A DNA stretch of 64,000 nucleotides from Thalassobius sp047123305 (GCF_047123305.1 NZ_CP138918.1:806001-870000), one strand, 5' to 3'. Shown: positions 17,266 to 26,518, counted from the first letter of the stretch. Notes: a model not told the origin generated them from the sequence alone. Numbers and translations: made by a program.

Positions 17266-17948
17266 TGCGCCGCGCCGACCGCCTGTTCCAGATCGTGCAA
17301 TATTTGCGCGGCGGGCGGTTGGTGACGGCTGCACAACTGGCTGAAAAACTGGAGGTCACGCCGCGGACAATCTACCGCGACGTGGCCGACTTGGTCGGCT
17401 CGGGCGTACCAATTGAGGGCGAGGCGGGCGTCGGCTACCTGATGCGCGACGGTTATGACCTGCCGCCGCTGATGTTCACCTCGGATGAAATTGTTTCGCT
17501 GGTGGCAGGGGCGCGGCTGATCCGCGCCTTTGGCGGCGCCCGCATGGCCGCCGCCGCCGAGGAAGCGCTGATCAAGATCAACGCTGTGCTGCCCGAAACC
17601 GCCCGTGCCCGCTCAGAAGCGGTGCGGGTCCATGCCATCAACGGGCAGGAAACCGATCACGTGCTGCGCGCCCGCATTGATCAGGTCGAACGGGCCGCCA
17701 ATGATCACATCTTGCTGGACATGCAGTACGCCGATGAAGACCAGCGCCCCTCTGAACGGCGGGTGCGCCCCTTGGGTCTGTGGTTCTGGGGCAAGGTCTG
17801 GACCATGGTCTGCTGGTGCGAATTGCGCCAGGACTTCCGGATGTTCCGGCTGGACCGTATTGAAAACCTGATCGAAGCGGGCAAGTTCAAACCCAAGCCG
17901 GGCCAGACCCTGCGCGACTATTACCGCCGCGACAGCTTCCACGACTAG
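17265..17948 (+). CDS. YafY-family transcriptional regulator (HTH_11 plus WYL domain)
   Basis: 227 aa. The N-terminal HTH (about 1-55; ADRLFQIVQYLRGGRLVTAA, then QLAEKLEVTPRTIYRDV) is followed by a WYL-like ligand-sensing part (about 135-210). Translation is coupled to the VOC gene by a one-base stop/start overlap. The palindrome at 16817-16840 is its probable operator. It converges on tesB with only four bases between the two stops. Confidence 0.92.
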   Translation: MRRADRLFQIVQYLRGGRLVTAAQLAEKLEVTPRTIYRDVADLVGSGVPIEGEAGVGYLMRDGYDLPPLMFTSDEIVSLVAGARLIRAFGGARMAAAAEEALIKINAVLPETARARSEAVRVHAINGQETDHVLRARIDQVERAANDHILLDMQYADEDQRPSERRVRPLGLWFWGKVWTMVCWCELRQDFRMFRLDRIENLIEAGKFKPKPGQTLRDYYRRDSFHD

Positions 17949-17952
17949 CGGC

Positions 17953-18834
17953 CTAGTCGCGCGGTTTTACTTCCCGCACCAGACCTTCTTGCGCGGTGCT
18001 GGCCACCAGACGCCCATCCCGGCTGAAGATCTGCCCCCGGTTAAATCCGCGTGCGCCACCCGTCCAGGGACTGTCCATCGAATAAAGCTGCCACTCATCC
18101 ATGCGGAAATCATCATGGAACCAGACCGCATGATCCAGACTGGCAAATTGCATATCCGGATCAATGAACGCTTTGGCCCAGGGCAGAACGGATGTGCCCA
18201 GAAGGCCAAAATCCGACACATAGGACAGCGCCGCGCGATGCATCGCCACCGTGTCGCCCAGATCCCCACGAATGCGCATCCAGATGTGCTGCAACGGCCC
18301 TTGCGCTTCCCGGGTGAACGGGGGGCGCAGCCCCACCGGGCGCAACTCGATCGGACGTGGTGAACGCAGCCAGGCCAGATAGGCCTCAGGCAGCTGATCG
18401 GCAAAACGTTCGCCCAGCTGCACCTCATTTTCCAACTCTTCCGGCGCTGGCACATCCGGCATGGCAGACTGCTGAAACAGCCCCTCCTCCTTCACATGAA
18501 ACGAGGCCGCTAGGTTCAGGATTGGTTTGCCAGACTGCACCGCGATCACCCGACGGGTGGCAAAGCTGCGGCCGTCGCGGTCCCGCTCCACCCGGTAAAG
18601 CACCGGTTTGGTCGCATCGCCGGGGCGCATGAAATAGGCATGCAGGGAATGCACCGGGCGCTCTTCACCCACGGTTTTGATCGCCGCCATCAGCGCCTGC
18701 CCGATCACCTGCCCGCCAAAACTGCGCCCGCGCCCCTGCGGAGTGGCCATGCCACGAAAGAAATTGTCCTCCACCGCTTCGACCTGCAAGAGGTCATGCA
18801 GCCAGCGTGACAGCCCGTGTTCGTGATCACCCAT
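17953..18834 (-). CDS. tesB: Acyl-CoA thioesterase II
   Basis: 293 aa from ATG at 18834 (AAAGGA upstream). Double hot-dog fold; the N-terminal half has TPQGRGRSFGGQVIGQAL and HSLHAYFMRPGD, typical of TesB. Putative catalytic residues are Asp234 (SLDHAVWFH), Ser255 (YSMDSP, where E. coli has Thr) and Gln282 (TAQEG). It hydrolyses medium/long-chain acyl-CoA to the free acid and CoA in the cytoplasm. Single gene, converging with the YafY-like regulator. Confidence 0.94.
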   Translation of the reverse strand: MGDHEHGLSRWLHDLLQVEAVEDNFFRGMATPQGRGRSFGGQVIGQALMAAIKTVGEERPVHSLHAYFMRPGDATKPVLYRVERDRDGRSFATRRVIAVQSGKPILNLAASFHVKEEGLFQQSAMPDVPAPEELENEVQLGERFADQLPEAYLAWLRSPRPIELRPVGLRPPFTREAQGPLQHIWMRIRGDLGDTVAMHRAALSYVSDFGLLGTSVLPWAKAFIDPDMQFASLDHAVWFHDDFRMDEWQLYSMDSPWTGGARGFNRGQIFSRDGRLVASTAQEGLVREVKPRD

Positions 18835-18926
18835 TTTCGCCAATCCTTTGTTGCGGCCCCATTGCACGGCAATTCGCGCCGCACTGCAAGCCGCGACGTT
18901 GCGGCCCGCGGCGGGTGCGGCGCATC

Positions 18927-18985
18927 GAGTATTTAAGGATCATTGAAAGCGGCTTTCATCTTGCCACAAATACTCAAACGCCGCG
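18927..18985. repeat. Intergenic palindromic repeat, GAGTATTT type (copy 2)
   Basis: Outer arms GAGTATTT (18927-18934) and AAATACTC (18968-18975) enclose the inner dyad TGAAAG-CGG-CTTTCA (18944-18958). The left half is nearly the same as the copy at 46859-46907. Bases 18954-18975 match a 22-base core also seen at 35667-35688 and, inverted, at 49177-49198. It lies between tesB and the ABC ATPase gene. Confidence 0.7.
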
Positions 18986-18993
18986 CGCTACCC

Positions 18994-19947
18994 TCAGCGC
19001 GATTTGGTCAACTCGAGGAACACATCCTCAAGGTCTGCTTCTTCAATCCTAAGGTCGCGGATCTGCACACCTGCGGCCCGCGCCACCGCCAGGATCGCTT
19101 CGGCCGAATGCTGTTTTGCGTGGTAGGACAGCGCCAGTGCCCCGTCGGGACGGATCTGAGCGGTGATGCCTTCGGCCTCTGGCAACTGGGCGACGGGGGC
19201 TTCTGGATGGATCACCATGGTTTTGGCGTCCATCTGGCCCATCAGATTGACCTTGCTGTCGCGTGCCACCACCTCGCCCTGATTGATGATGGCGATCTCG
19301 TCGCACATCTCCTCGGCTTCTTCCAGATAGTGGGTGGTGAGGATGATGGTCATCCCGTCCTCATTCAGCTTGCGCACATTGGCCCAGAGCATCTGACGCA
19401 GCTCGATGTCCACCCCAGCGGTTGGTTCGTCCAGCACCAGAATATGCGGCGCGTGCACCAGTGCCTTGCCCAACAAAAGGCGGCGTTTCATCCCGCCGGA
19501 CAGGGTGCGGGCATAGGCCTCGGCCTTATCTTCTAGCCCGATCAGACGCAGAATTTCGTCACTGCGGCGGTCCACTTTGGGCACCCCGTACAGGCCCGCC
19601 TGCACCTCCAGCGCGCCACGCGGGCTGAAAAACGGGTCCATGTTCAGCTCTTGCGGCATCACCCCGATCGAGGCCCGCGACTGTCGCGGATTGACGTCCT
19701 GATCAAAGCCCCAGATTTTCACCTGACCTGCGGTTTTGGTCACAAGCCCGGCCAGAATGTTGATCAGGGTCGATTTGCCGGCCCCATTGGGACCCAGAAG
19801 CCCAAAGACCGAACCACGCGGAATATCCAGGTCAATGCCTTTGAGCGCCTGTTTCTCGGGCTCGCCCTTGCCGCCACGATAGGTCTTTTGCAGACCCCGG
19901 ATTTCGATTGCGTTTTCAATCGCCGTTCCATTCGCATTGTCGCTCAT
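18994..19947 (-). CDS. ABC transporter ATP-binding protein
   Basis: 317 aa. Walker A GPNGAGKST (52-60), signature LSGGMKRRL (149-157), Walker B ILVLDEPTAGVD (169-180) and the switch His in ILTTHYLEEAEEM are intact, so it should hydrolyse ATP. The family resembles export-type (YadG/CcmA-like) ATPases, which work with an ABC-2 permease. No permease gene lies within this window, so the partner must be encoded elsewhere. The last 90 residues form the extra C-terminal domain of such exporters. Confidence 0.92.
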   Translation of the reverse strand: MSDNANGTAIENAIEIRGLQKTYRGGKGEPEKQALKGIDLDIPRGSVFGLLGPNGAGKSTLINILAGLVTKTAGQVKIWGFDQDVNPRQSRASIGVMPQELNMDPFFSPRGALEVQAGLYGVPKVDRRSDEILRLIGLEDKAEAYARTLSGGMKRRLLLGKALVHAPHILVLDEPTAGVDIELRQMLWANVRKLNEDGMTIILTTHYLEEAEEMCDEIAIINQGEVVARDSKVNLMGQMDAKTMVIHPEAPVAQLPEAEGITAQIRPDGALALSYHAKQHSAEAILAVARAAGVQIRDLRIEEADLEDVFLELTKSR

Positions 19948-20023
19948 GGCTGCCCTTGCCCCTGCTGGTGTGATCGCTCATAACTGCACCTAGATGTTTT
20001 GCAGCCAAAAGGAAACGTCCCAG

Positions 20024-20206
20024 ATGACGACCCAAGCGCCAGAGACCAAGATTGTCGAAACCTCCAAAATCGCCTGTGACGGCGGCGAAGGGGCCCTGGG
20101 TCATCCGCGCGTCTGGCTGCAAATTCCCGCGGAAGAGGGCTTTGTGGAATGCCCCTATTGCGATGCGAAATACATCCTGAAGGGTTCTGCCGCGGATCAG
20201 AGCTGA
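20024..20206 (+). CDS. Zinc-finger (CHCC-type) protein
   Basis: 60 aa from ATG at 20024 with AAGGA at 20009-20013. It has the pattern Cys-x-GG...GHPRVWLQI...CPYC, giving three Cys and one His as zinc ligands, as in the small zf-CHCC proteins related to mitochondrial complex I subunit NDUFS6. In alphaproteobacteria these are linked to NADH dehydrogenase, but no nuo gene lies nearby, so the role is inferred from family only. Confidence 0.88.
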   Translation: MTTQAPETKIVETSKIACDGGEGALGHPRVWLQIPAEEGFVECPYCDAKYILKGSAADQS

Positions 20207-20237
20207 TCTGGGGATGCGCCGCTGAAGGGTCCCCGAC

Positions 20238-20942
20238 ATGGCGCTGCTTTCTCGATTTCTCAAACTAACATTGGGCAGTTTGGCCACCCTTTCCGCCTTG
20301 GTGATGTGCTACCTTGCGGCAGGTTTGGTCGGCGGCGTTCTGGGCGGCAGCACCGCGTCCCTTGAGGCAACAGGTGATCAACACACCGTCACAATCGGCT
20401 TGGCCGCGGGACCGATCCACAATGATTTCTTACTGCCGCTGAACGCACAGACGCAGGCTCGCTTTGCCTTTCTGGAACCACATGACATCCCGGTCAACCA
20501 TCCAAATGCCGAATGGCTGATGCTGGGGTGGGGCGCACGTGAATTCTACACCTCTGTCGGCACTTACAGCGACGTGTCGCTCAGTGCCTCTGCTAAGGCC
20601 ATCTTTGGCGACACTTCCGTGATGCGGGTGGACGTGCTTGGCGCAATTGGCAGACCAGATGTTGTCCGCTGGTTGCACATCAGTCTGCCCCAATATGAGG
20701 CCCTGCTGTCCGGCATCAAAAACAGCTTTGATCCAGCCCTGACGCCAGTGCCAGAACTGCCCAAGACACAGGGCCATTTCTTTGCGGCACAGGGGGCGTT
20801 CAACCTGTTCAACACCTGCAACACCTGGGTCGGCAAACGCCTGCGCGCAGCTGGCATCCCCTTTGGCGCCTGGACGCCCATACCGGCCTCGATCTCTCTC
20901 TCGCTCTGGCGGTTTCATCCAGACAAAACAGCCGGAAAGTGA
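20238..20942 (+). CDS. TIGR02117/DUF2459 family protein
   Basis: 234 aa. One N-terminal membrane helix (about 8-36) and the family motifs GLAAGPIHNDFLLPL and LMLGWGAREFYTS, plus a conserved NTCNTWVGKRLRAAG segment resembling a Cys/His hydrolase core. This family was first noted beside urease genes in some bacteria; none is here. It lies 31 bases after the zinc-finger gene and could be cotranscribed. Biochemical role unknown. Confidence 0.85.
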   Translation: MALLSRFLKLTLGSLATLSALVMCYLAAGLVGGVLGGSTASLEATGDQHTVTIGLAAGPIHNDFLLPLNAQTQARFAFLEPHDIPVNHPNAEWLMLGWGAREFYTSVGTYSDVSLSASAKAIFGDTSVMRVDVLGAIGRPDVVRWLHISLPQYEALLSGIKNSFDPALTPVPELPKTQGHFFAAQGAFNLFNTCNTWVGKRLRAAGIPFGAWTPIPASISLSLWRFHPDKTAGK

Positions 20943-21000
20943 GCAGCGCCCCCTAGCCGCCGGACGTGATCCATGCGACTACTGGCGCAGGACATAACTA

Positions 21001-21017
21001 GAACACCTCTGGTGTTC
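21001..21017. promoter_or_regulatory. Dyad just upstream of polA
   Basis: GAACACC-TCT-GGTGTTC (21001-21017), flanked by CTAG on both sides (20998-21001 and 21018-21022 region). It ends 21 bases before the polA start codon. It may be a protein-binding site or a leader hairpin. Confidence 0.45.
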
Positions 21018-21038
21018 CTCTAGCGCGCGGAGACCCCC

Positions 21039-23849
21039 ATGAGCACCGAATTCGGCAAAGGTTGCCACCTGCATCTGATCGACGGCTCGGCCTTTATCTT
21101 CCGCGCCTATCACGCTCTGCCGCCGCTGACCCGGAAATCGGATGGGTTGCCAATTGGGGCCGTTGCGGGGTTTTGCAACATGCTGCACCGCTACGTGGAG
21201 GGCAACACCGGTCCCGACGCGCCGACCCATGTGGCGGTGATCTTCGACCATTCGGGCAAGACCTTCCGCAACGACCTTTTTGATCAGTACAAGGCCAACC
21301 GCCCGCCCGCACCCGAAGATCTGCGCCCACAGTTCCCGCTGACCCGTGATGCCACCCGTGCCTTCAATATCGCCTGCAAAGAGATCGAGGGTTTTGAGGC
21401 TGATGACATCATCGCAACCCTTGCCTGTCAGGCCCGCGAGGCAGGTGGCCGTTGCACCATCATTTCCTCGGACAAAGACCTGATGCAGCTGGTGGGCGAC
21501 GGTGTGGAAATGCTGGACGCAATGAAGAACAAACGCATCGACCGTGACGGGGTGCATGAAAAATTCGGTGTCGGGCCAGAGCGGGTGGTCGACGTGCAGG
21601 CCCTGGCTGGCGACTCGGTCGACAACGTACCGGGCGCGCCGGGGATCGGCATCAAAACAGCGGCGCTGCTGATCAATGAATTTGGCGATCTGGAAACCCT
21701 GCTGGACCGCGCCGATGAGATCAAACAGCCCAAACGTCGCCAGACCCTGATCGAAAAACGTGACCAGATCGAGATGAGCAAGAAGCTGGTGCAGCTGGAT
21801 TGCGAGATGGAGCTGGACTTCACCCTCGATGATCTGGAGGTGAAGGATCCGGTGTCAGAGGAGCTGATGAACTTCCTGGCCGAGATGGAGTTCCGCACCC
21901 TCACCAAACGCATCGCGGAACAGTTGGGCGTAGAAGCCCCCACAATCAACGACACCCCACAACAAAGCGCTGCGGCGGCTGGCGACGTGGAAGAACCCGC
22001 CGAGCTGCCCTTCGATCCCGAGGCCTATACCTGGGTCAAAGACGCCGAAGGGCTGCAGACCTGGATCGACGCCGCCTACAAACACGGCTATGTGGCGGTG
22101 GATACGGAAACCACCGGTCTAGACGAAATGCGGGTGGATCTGGTGGGCATCTGCCTCAGCTCTGAGGCGGGGCAGGCCTGCTATGTGCCGCTGGCGCATA
22201 AGGCTGGATCCGATGATCTGTTCGGCACCGATCAACTGGCCGAGGGGCAGATGCCCTTGGACGCAGCACTGGCGATGCTGAAACCGATGCTGGAGGATGA
22301 AAGCATCCTCAAGATCGGCCAGAACATGAAATACGACGCCAAGATGTTCTCGCGCTATGGGATTGAGGTGGAACCGATCGACGACACCATGCTGATCTCC
22401 TACTCGCTGCATGCAGGGATCCACGGCCACGGCATGGACGCACTGTCCGAACGCTACCTGAACCACACGCCGATCCCGATCAAATCGCTCTTGGGCTCTG
22501 GCAAATCCGCCATCACCTTTGACCGGGTGCCGATTGAGGACGCGGTGAAATACGCCGCCGAAGATGCCGACATCACCCTGCGTCTGTGGCAGAAGTTGAA
22601 GCCGCAGCTGCACCTTGAACAGGTCACCAAAGTCTATGAAACGCTGGAACGCCCGCTGGTCCATGTGCTGAAAGACATGGAAATGACCGGCATTAAGGTC
22701 GACCGTGACGCGCTCAGCCGGATGTCCAACAGCTTTGCCCAGAAAATGGCCGGTTATGAGGCTGAGCTTTATGAGCTAGCGGGTCATGAATTCAACGTCC
22801 AGAGCCCCGCTCAGGTCGGCAAAATCCTGTTTGAAGAGATGGAGCTGGAAGGCGGCAAGAAAACCAAAACCGGCCAGTGGTCCACCCCTGCCGACGTGTT
22901 GGAAGATCTGGCCAACGAACATACCTTTGCCCGCCGCGTGCTGGATTACCGTCAGCTGCAAAAGCTGAAATCAACCTACACCGACGCGCTGCAGGATCAC
23001 ATTCACCCCGATACGGGCCGGGTCCATACCTCCTACCTGCAAAGCGGCGCCAACACCGGCCGGATGGCCTCAAACGATCCGAACCTGCAGAACATTCCGG
23101 TCAGGACCGAAGAGGGCCGCAAGATCCGCGAAGCCTTTGTGGCGGATGAAGGCAAGGTGCTGCTGTCGCTGGACTACAGCCAGATCGAACTGCGCATCCT
23201 GGCGGAAATGGCGGGGATCGACGCGCTGAAACAGGCGTTTAAAGACGGCCATGACATCCACGCGATGACGGCTTCGGAGATGTTTGACGTGCCGATGTCT
23301 GAAATGACACCAGAGATCCGCCGCCAGGCCAAGGCGATCAACTTCGGGGTGATCTATGGCATCTCGGCCTTTGGTCTGGCGCGCAATCTGCACATCCCAA
23401 GGGGTGAGGCGCAGGCCTTCATCACCCGCTACTTCGAACGTTTCCCCGGTATTCGCACCTATATGGATGACACCAAGGCATTTGCGAAAGAGAACCTCTA
23501 CGTCCAGACGCTCTTTGGCCGCAAAATCCACATGCCGGAAATCAACGCCAAAGGGCCCCGCGCTGGCTTTGCCCAACGGGCGGCCATCAATGCGCCGATC
23601 CAAGGCACCGCAGCCGATGTGATCCGCCGAGCCATGATCCGCATGCCCGCCGCGATCCAAGATCTGCCGGCGCGTATGTTGCTGCAGGTGCACGACGAAC
23701 TGATCTTCGAGGTAGAGGAATCCGCCGCCGATCAGGTGGTGGAACGCGCTCGCGAGGTGATGGAAGGCGCTGCCGCCCCTGCGCTGCATATGTCCGTGCC
23801 GCTGGTTGTCGATGCAGGTCGCGGCGCCAATTGGGCCGAGGCCCACTGA
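21039..23849 (+). CDS. polA: DNA polymerase I
   Basis: 936 aa, full length. The 5'-nuclease domain (about 8-290) has LIDGSAFIFRAYHA and EADDIIATLA-type acidic residues. The 3'-5' exonuclease domain keeps the proofreading motif VAVDTETTG (Asp355, Glu357). The polymerase domain has motif A with Asp712 (SLDYSQIELR), motif B (RQAKAINFGVIYG) and motif C His885-Asp-Glu. All three activities should therefore be intact. It repairs gaps and removes RNA primers. A dyad lies just upstream and a strong terminator just downstream. Confidence 0.98.
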   Translation: MSTEFGKGCHLHLIDGSAFIFRAYHALPPLTRKSDGLPIGAVAGFCNMLHRYVEGNTGPDAPTHVAVIFDHSGKTFRNDLFDQYKANRPPAPEDLRPQFPLTRDATRAFNIACKEIEGFEADDIIATLACQAREAGGRCTIISSDKDLMQLVGDGVEMLDAMKNKRIDRDGVHEKFGVGPERVVDVQALAGDSVDNVPGAPGIGIKTAALLINEFGDLETLLDRADEIKQPKRRQTLIEKRDQIEMSKKLVQLDCEMELDFTLDDLEVKDPVSEELMNFLAEMEFRTLTKRIAEQLGVEAPTINDTPQQSAAAAGDVEEPAELPFDPEAYTWVKDAEGLQTWIDAAYKHGYVAVDTETTGLDEMRVDLVGICLSSEAGQACYVPLAHKAGSDDLFGTDQLAEGQMPLDAALAMLKPMLEDESILKIGQNMKYDAKMFSRYGIEVEPIDDTMLISYSLHAGIHGHGMDALSERYLNHTPIPIKSLLGSGKSAITFDRVPIEDAVKYAAEDADITLRLWQKLKPQLHLEQVTKVYETLERPLVHVLKDMEMTGIKVDRDALSRMSNSFAQKMAGYEAELYELAGHEFNVQSPAQVGKILFEEMELEGGKKTKTGQWSTPADVLEDLANEHTFARRVLDYRQLQKLKSTYTDALQDHIHPDTGRVHTSYLQSGANTGRMASNDPNLQNIPVRTEEGRKIREAFVADEGKVLLSLDYSQIELRILAEMAGIDALKQAFKDGHDIHAMTASEMFDVPMSEMTPEIRRQAKAINFGVIYGISAFGLARNLHIPRGEAQAFITRYFERFPGIRTYMDDTKAFAKENLYVQTLFGRKIHMPEINAKGPRAGFAQRAAINAPIQGTAADVIRRAMIRMPAAIQDLPARMLLQVHDELIFEVEESAADQVVERAREVMEGAAAPALHMSVPLVVDAGRGANWAEAH

Positions 23850-23859
23850 TCCTATCACA

Positions 23860-23895
23860 AAAACGCCCCGCTGACCTCAGTGGGGCGCTTTTACT
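23860..23895 (+). terminator. Rho-independent terminator of polA
   Basis: CGCCCCGCTGA (23864-23874), two-base loop, TCAGTGGGGCG (23877-23887), then CTTTTACTTTT. The stem has 11 pairs including one wobble. Confidence 0.88.
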
Positions 23896-23906
23896 TTTAT
23901 ACCTCC

Positions 23907-24011
23907 GGCGGGGATATTTACCCCAAGAAGCAAGCCGTTTCTCATTGGTCCAAATATCCTGGGGTGAATGGGTTCAAAATCCCATTTTGGACACAGAGGG
24001 GCAACGCCCCT
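23907..24011 (+). repeat. Intergenic palindromic repeat, GGATATTT plus GGGGTGA type (copy 3)
   Basis: Arms GGATATTT (23912-23919) and AAATATCC (23952-23959) are followed by TGGGGTGAATGG, the hairpin GTTCAAAAT-CCC-ATTTTGGAC (23973-23993, one wobble) and AGGGGC-AAC-GCCCCT (23997-24011). The first 19 bases also match the left arm of the repeat at 29033. The end overlaps the stop codon of the minus-strand DUF1203 gene. Confidence 0.75.
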
Positions 24012-24477
24012 AGGCCTGCCGTTCGATCCTCAGGTGATAACAGTTGTTGCTGGCGGAACGGACATGCAAATAGGCAATGTCTTCCCGTGCCAGCAGGGTT
24101 TCGGCAGCGGCTGGGATCTTGGATGTGTCCACCACAGCGCCGCTGCCATAGACAATCCGGTTGTCGGCCGAGTAGCCACGCAGGATATATTCAGGGCTTT
24201 GCAGGAAGGCGGGAAGCACTGTTGTAGCGCCCCGTTTACAGGCCTCAGCGCAAAGGAAAATCGGACCCTGTTCGGCATAGGGCTGCGCCTCGGGGAAGGG
24301 GCGGTGGCTGAGGATCAGGAACTCCTGCCCTGCGGGGACAATGTCCATGCAGTGGCGGCAGGGCACACCTTGTCCGTCGCTGAGGGCGCGTTCGGGCGGG
24401 TGTCCATTGGCATCTGCGCCGCCCTGTTGATAATGACGGGCGATTTCGGTGGGCAGGGCTTGGTAGGCAAGGGGCAT
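24010..24477 (-). CDS. DUF1203 domain protein
   Basis: 155 aa from ATG at 24477 with GGAGG at 24488-24492. The segment GVPCRHCMDIVPAGQEFLIL with PFPEAQPYAEQGPIFLCAE matches DUF1203, including its cysteines. The rest is short alternating strand/helix segments. It is the third gene of a probable operon with HIT and the GT14-like glycosyltransferase. Function unknown. Confidence 0.85.
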   Translation of the reverse strand: MPLAYQALPTEIARHYQQGGADANGHPPERALSDGQGVPCRHCMDIVPAGQEFLILSHRPFPEAQPYAEQGPIFLCAEACKRGATTVLPAFLQSPEYILRGYSADNRIVYGSGAVVDTSKIPAAAETLLAREDIAYLHVRSASNNCYHLRIERQA

Positions 24478-24548
24478 ATCGGGAAAACCTCCGTTTCGGT
24501 TGGTTTTCCCTAGCGGGCCACGCCGCGGCTCCGCGATCCGTTTCGTGC

Positions 24549-24932
24549 TTAATCCACCTTCGGCAGCATGCGGCCCAGCCAACGCCCGCCCAGCACATGC
24601 ACATGGAGATGCGGCACTTCCTGCACACCGTTTTCCCCCGCGTTCGAGATCACGCGGAACCCCTCGCCACCTTCACCCGGCTGGACCTCCAGCATTTTGC
24701 AGACCTCGCCCACCGCACGGGTGAAGCCGACAATTTCGGCCTCCGAGGCGTCCAGCGCGAAATGGTCGTAGCAGACGTAAGGGCCTTTCGGGATCACCAG
24801 CACATGCACCGGCGCCTGTGGCTGGATGTCATGGAAGGCCAGCGCATGTTCGGTTTCCAGAACGGTTTTGTTCGGAATCTCACCGCGCAGAATTTTGGCA
24901 AAGATATTTTGGTCGTCATAGACGTAAGCCAT
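24549..24932 (-). CDS. HIT family protein (histidine triad nucleotide hydrolase/transferase)
   Basis: 127 aa. The histidine triad HLHVHVLGG lies at about residues 108-116, and the opening FAKILRGEIPNKTVLET is typical of HinT-like proteins. Such proteins hydrolyse nucleoside phosphoramidates such as AMP-lysine. Start follows the upstream glycosyltransferase stop by 8 bases, so they are likely cotranscribed. Confidence 0.94.
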   Translation of the reverse strand: MAYVYDDQNIFAKILRGEIPNKTVLETEHALAFHDIQPQAPVHVLVIPKGPYVCYDHFALDASEAEIVGFTRAVGEVCKMLEVQPGEGGEGFRVISNAGENGVQEVPHLHVHVLGGRWLGRMLPKVD

Positions 24933-24940
24933 CGGGCACC

Positions 24941-26518
24941 TCAGTCGGAAAACAGATAGTCGATATTCACAATGTCATGCGCTTTGCCATCGGGAATGGC
25001 AAGGAATTGGGTCAGGGCGCGAATGTGGTCCTCTTGCCCGTCCTGTTGGCGCAGATGCAGGTGATTGGCGAAATTTGCATCCCGGATCTGATCACTTTCA
25101 AAAGCCAGATCATGGCGGATGGTGGGCAGCAGACGTTCCAGCGTTTCCTGCGGTGTCTGCTCCCCCGCCAATCCAATCCGGGTGGCGTGGCCTTTCAGGT
25201 AGCTGTCGGTGAACTCCACCTCGACCTCCAGCAGCCGGGTGGTGGAACGGTCGGCGCAGAAATCCTTCAACAGGTCCAGCGCGTCCGGGTCCAGACAGAT
25301 GATCAGGCGGTCGGTCTCGAAGTAGTCAAACAGCATCCGCATCAGCGCGCGGCGGTGGCGGTGGCGTTTGCCAATGGTTTTCTGAATGCCGCCTAGGTCA
25401 GGCAGCGGCGTGCCTTCTTCGTTAAAAAGGTACTCGATGGCGGGGATATTGGTCTGTTGGCGGATCTGTTCCAACAGGCGTTTGGCCACGTGCCATTTCT
25501 TGCAGATCACAATCAGCAGTTCACGTTCCCGGCCCAGCGAGCTTTCGGTTTCCCAGAACCGCATGCCAAACCGGCGCCCGACACGGCCTCGGCCGGTCAG
25601 GAATTTGAACAGGCTGCGCCCCTCACCCGAGATCTTGAACTCCACCCCTTCGGCGGCATAAAGCGCACCCAAACGCGCCTTCAACTCACGTGCATCCGGG
25701 CTGATTTTTCGGGCAAACAAGAAATCCTGACTGAGCAGCATGTCGTAGTGATCGTTGTAAAATGTCACCGGCATCCCGTAGTCGGAAAACATCAGGAAAG
25801 TCAGGGTGCGGGTCTCAATCTCTTCTTCCGGGATCAGATGCCGCACCAGCGTCTGGAAGAAGGTTTCATCCGGAATCCAAGTGGTGCGGAAGAACGCCAT
25901 GACGTCTTTGCGCTCGCGGGTGAAATTGACAATCCATTCAATGGTGCGACGGCGCAGACACCACCACTGACTGCCGATCTGGACCTGAATGTCTTCCGGA
26001 ATCTCCCGTGTCAGACCCAGTTTTTTCTGCAGGTTATAGGCCCAGTAGTACCGTTTCGGCTGGGTGCGTTCGTTGAAGTAGTGCCGGTAGATCAGCCGGT
26101 CTTCCTTCATGCCGGTCTTGATCCAGTCGCTTTCGAAGAAATCAAAGCTCTCGATATAGTCGCGGTCGTTGCTGTCCAGAAAACTATGGATGTACTGCGC
26201 CGATTTGATCGCCATACAGTCGCCCGACAACATGTAAAAATGGGTGGCACGTGGAAAGGCCTCCAGCGCGGTTTCCACCGCGTTCAACGTGGCCTCAACC
26301 AGGGACCATTCGCCCCAGCCGCATTTGATCCGGCGTTTGGCACAGACCACACTGGGATTGTCCGAAAGCGCATCCTGAATCTGTTTGAAATGAGCCGGTT
26401 TGGCGCGGGCATCAAAATGGATCGACATATAGTCGCCCGCCGCCGTCAGCCGCTCCGCCTGCTGGATGATGGCCTCCGGGTCTTTATGGCACAACAGAAT
26501 GAACGCAACTCTTGCCAT
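24941..26518 (-). CDS. Core-2/I-branching (GT14-like) glycosyltransferase with C-terminal extension
   Basis: 525 aa from MARVAFILLCHKDPEAI; an alternative ATG lies at 26539. The first 290 residues match the beta-1,6-N-acetylglucosaminyltransferase type (IHFDARA, HFYMLSGDCMAIKSA, GSQWWCLRRRTIEWI, IPDETFFQT). The last 200 residues form a separate domain (LLIVICKKWHVAKRLLEQI) that I recall only as DUF5927/DUF5928-type regions. It is divergent from a sulfotransferase gene 155 bases away, which suggests a shared role in decorating a surface polysaccharide. It is not obviously membrane-bound. Confidence 0.85.
   Translation of the reverse strand: MARVAFILLCHKDPEAIIQQAERLTAAGDYMSIHFDARAKPAHFKQIQDALSDNPSVVCAKRRIKCGWGEWSLVEATLNAVETALEAFPRATHFYMLSGDCMAIKSAQYIHSFLDSNDRDYIESFDFFESDWIKTGMKEDRLIYRHYFNERTQPKRYYWAYNLQKKLGLTREIPEDIQVQIGSQWWCLRRRTIEWIVNFTRERKDVMAFFRTTWIPDETFFQTLVRHLIPEEEIETRTLTFLMFSDYGMPVTFYNDHYDMLLSQDFLFARKISPDARELKARLGALYAAEGVEFKISGEGRSLFKFLTGRGRVGRRFGMRFWETESSLGRERELLIVICKKWHVAKRLLEQIRQQTNIPAIEYLFNEEGTPLPDLGGIQKTIGKRHRHRRALMRMLFDYFETDRLIICLDPDALDLLKDFCADRSTTRLLEVEVEFTDSYLKGHATRIGLAGEQTPQETLERLLPTIRHDLAFESDQIRDANFANHLHLRQQDGQEDHIRALTQFLAIPDGKAHDIVNIDYLFSD

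Noticed and set aside
21001..21017. LexA box upstream of polA
   Set aside because: Alphaproteobacterial LexA sites are direct repeats GTTC-N7-GTTC; this is an inverted repeat with different spacing.
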